From Bradyrhizobium sp. LLZ17 (GTDB lineage: Bacteria; Pseudomonadota; Alphaproteobacteria; Rhizobiales; Xanthobacteraceae), in the NCBI RefSeq assembly GCF_041200145.1, contig NZ_CP165734.1:3162001-3226000 (forward strand): a stretch of 64,000 bases of DNA, written 5' to 3'. This document shows, piece after piece, positions 63,822 to 64,000 of the stretch. Each line of letters starts with the position of its first letter. The first letter of the stretch is position 1. Under the pieces are notes generated by a model. It had not been told where the DNA came from, made no database searches, and saw nothing but the letters and a program-made list of their open reading frames with translations. The translations under genes were made by a program, and so were the position numbers.

Positions 63822-64000
63822 ATGAAGAAAGTACTCTGGATCTGCGGCCGGCTGCCGACACCGCTGTTTAGCGGCGACGCGCTCTATTCCGCCGGGCTCT
63901 TGAAGGCGCTCGCGATGACAGGCGATGCGGCCATCACGGTGGTCGGTACGCGCAGAACGCAGCAGGCTCTCGACGATCGTACCCTCGGCCTGCCGAACAC
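63822..64000 (+). CDS. Glycosyltransferase family 4, N-terminal part only
   Basis: From ATG 63822 the frame is open to the window end: MKKVLWICGRLPTPLFSGDA, LYSAGLLKALAMTGDAAITV, VGTRRTQQALDDRTLG. This is a GT-B N-terminal Rossmann domain with the PxxSGD-type start typical of rhizobial GT4 enzymes. The rest lies outside the window, so the family call is moderate. Confidence 0.75.
   Translation, partial: MKKVLWICGRLPTPLFSGDALYSAGLLKALAMTGDAAITVVGTRRTQQALDDRTLGLPN

Overview
The window looks like a chromosomal accessory region of a Bradyrhizobium-like alphaproteobacterium (Nitrobacteraceae). This is an inference from its high GC content, alternative GTG/TTG starts, the style of its small secreted proteins, its insertion sequence families and its surface-glycan genes. 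No rRNA, tRNA or taxonomic marker gene was seen.

Layout. (1) 1-9.8 kb is a mosaic of mobile and phage-like DNA. It holds the 3' end of an IS256-family transposase, remnants of an IS3-family element, and two decayed fragments of an ERF single-strand-annealing gene. An intact phage-type block follows: a divergent ParB-domain/DNA methyltransferase with two small DUF5681-type genes, a tandem array of ~21-bp hairpin-forming repeats, then a YqaJ-type exonuclease, an intact ERF protein with an HNH-like tail, and an unknown partner. No capsid, tail, terminase or integrase gene is visible. (2) 9.8-27 kb starts glycan metabolism and contains many small secreted proteins. It has a broken aldose epimerase, UDP-glucuronate 4-epimerase, an LtaS/sulfatase-type membrane enzyme, an ATP-grasp enzyme overlapping a flavin oxidoreductase, UDP-glucose 6-dehydrogenase, and IS5 and IS256 remnants. 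(3) 27-33 kb is one giant RTX protein carrying a GH16 glycanase domain. (4) 33-64 kb is a dense polysaccharide locus. It encodes many GT2 enzymes plus GT4, GT25 and GT32 enzymes, two GalE epimerases, UDP-xylose synthase, a GDP-mannose 3,5-epimerase-like enzyme, a Gfo/Idh/MocA oxidoreductase and an SDR. It also encodes an ABC-2 exporter (Wzm/Wzt type) with a deacetylase and a methyltransferase, FkbM and TylF methyltransferases, a pyruvyl-transferase-like protein, a Wzx-like flippase and two more GH16 enzymes.

How the parts fit (inference). Ugd, the UDP-glucuronate epimerase, UXS and GalE would supply UDP-GlcA, UDP-GalA, UDP-Xyl and UDP-Gal, and the GME-like enzyme a GDP-L-hexose. The glycosyltransferases assemble repeats or chains. 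Methyl, pyruvyl and deacetylase enzymes decorate or cap them. The Wzx flippase and the ABC exporter give two export routes, so more than one glycan may be made. The three GH16 proteins (one RTX, one with a Tat-like signal, one with a Sec-like signal) could trim secreted glycan.

A striking feature is the number of genes split by one-base indels, mostly in homopolymer runs (T9, C7, C5, G6, G6). They are either real decayed or slippage-prone genes or sequencing errors; raw reads would decide. The most original leads are the ATP-grasp/flavoenzyme pair, the YqaJ-ERF-HNH/ParB-methylase block with its hairpin repeats, the duplicated ugd leader, and a glycosyltransferase whose best start codon appears to have mutated to ATT.
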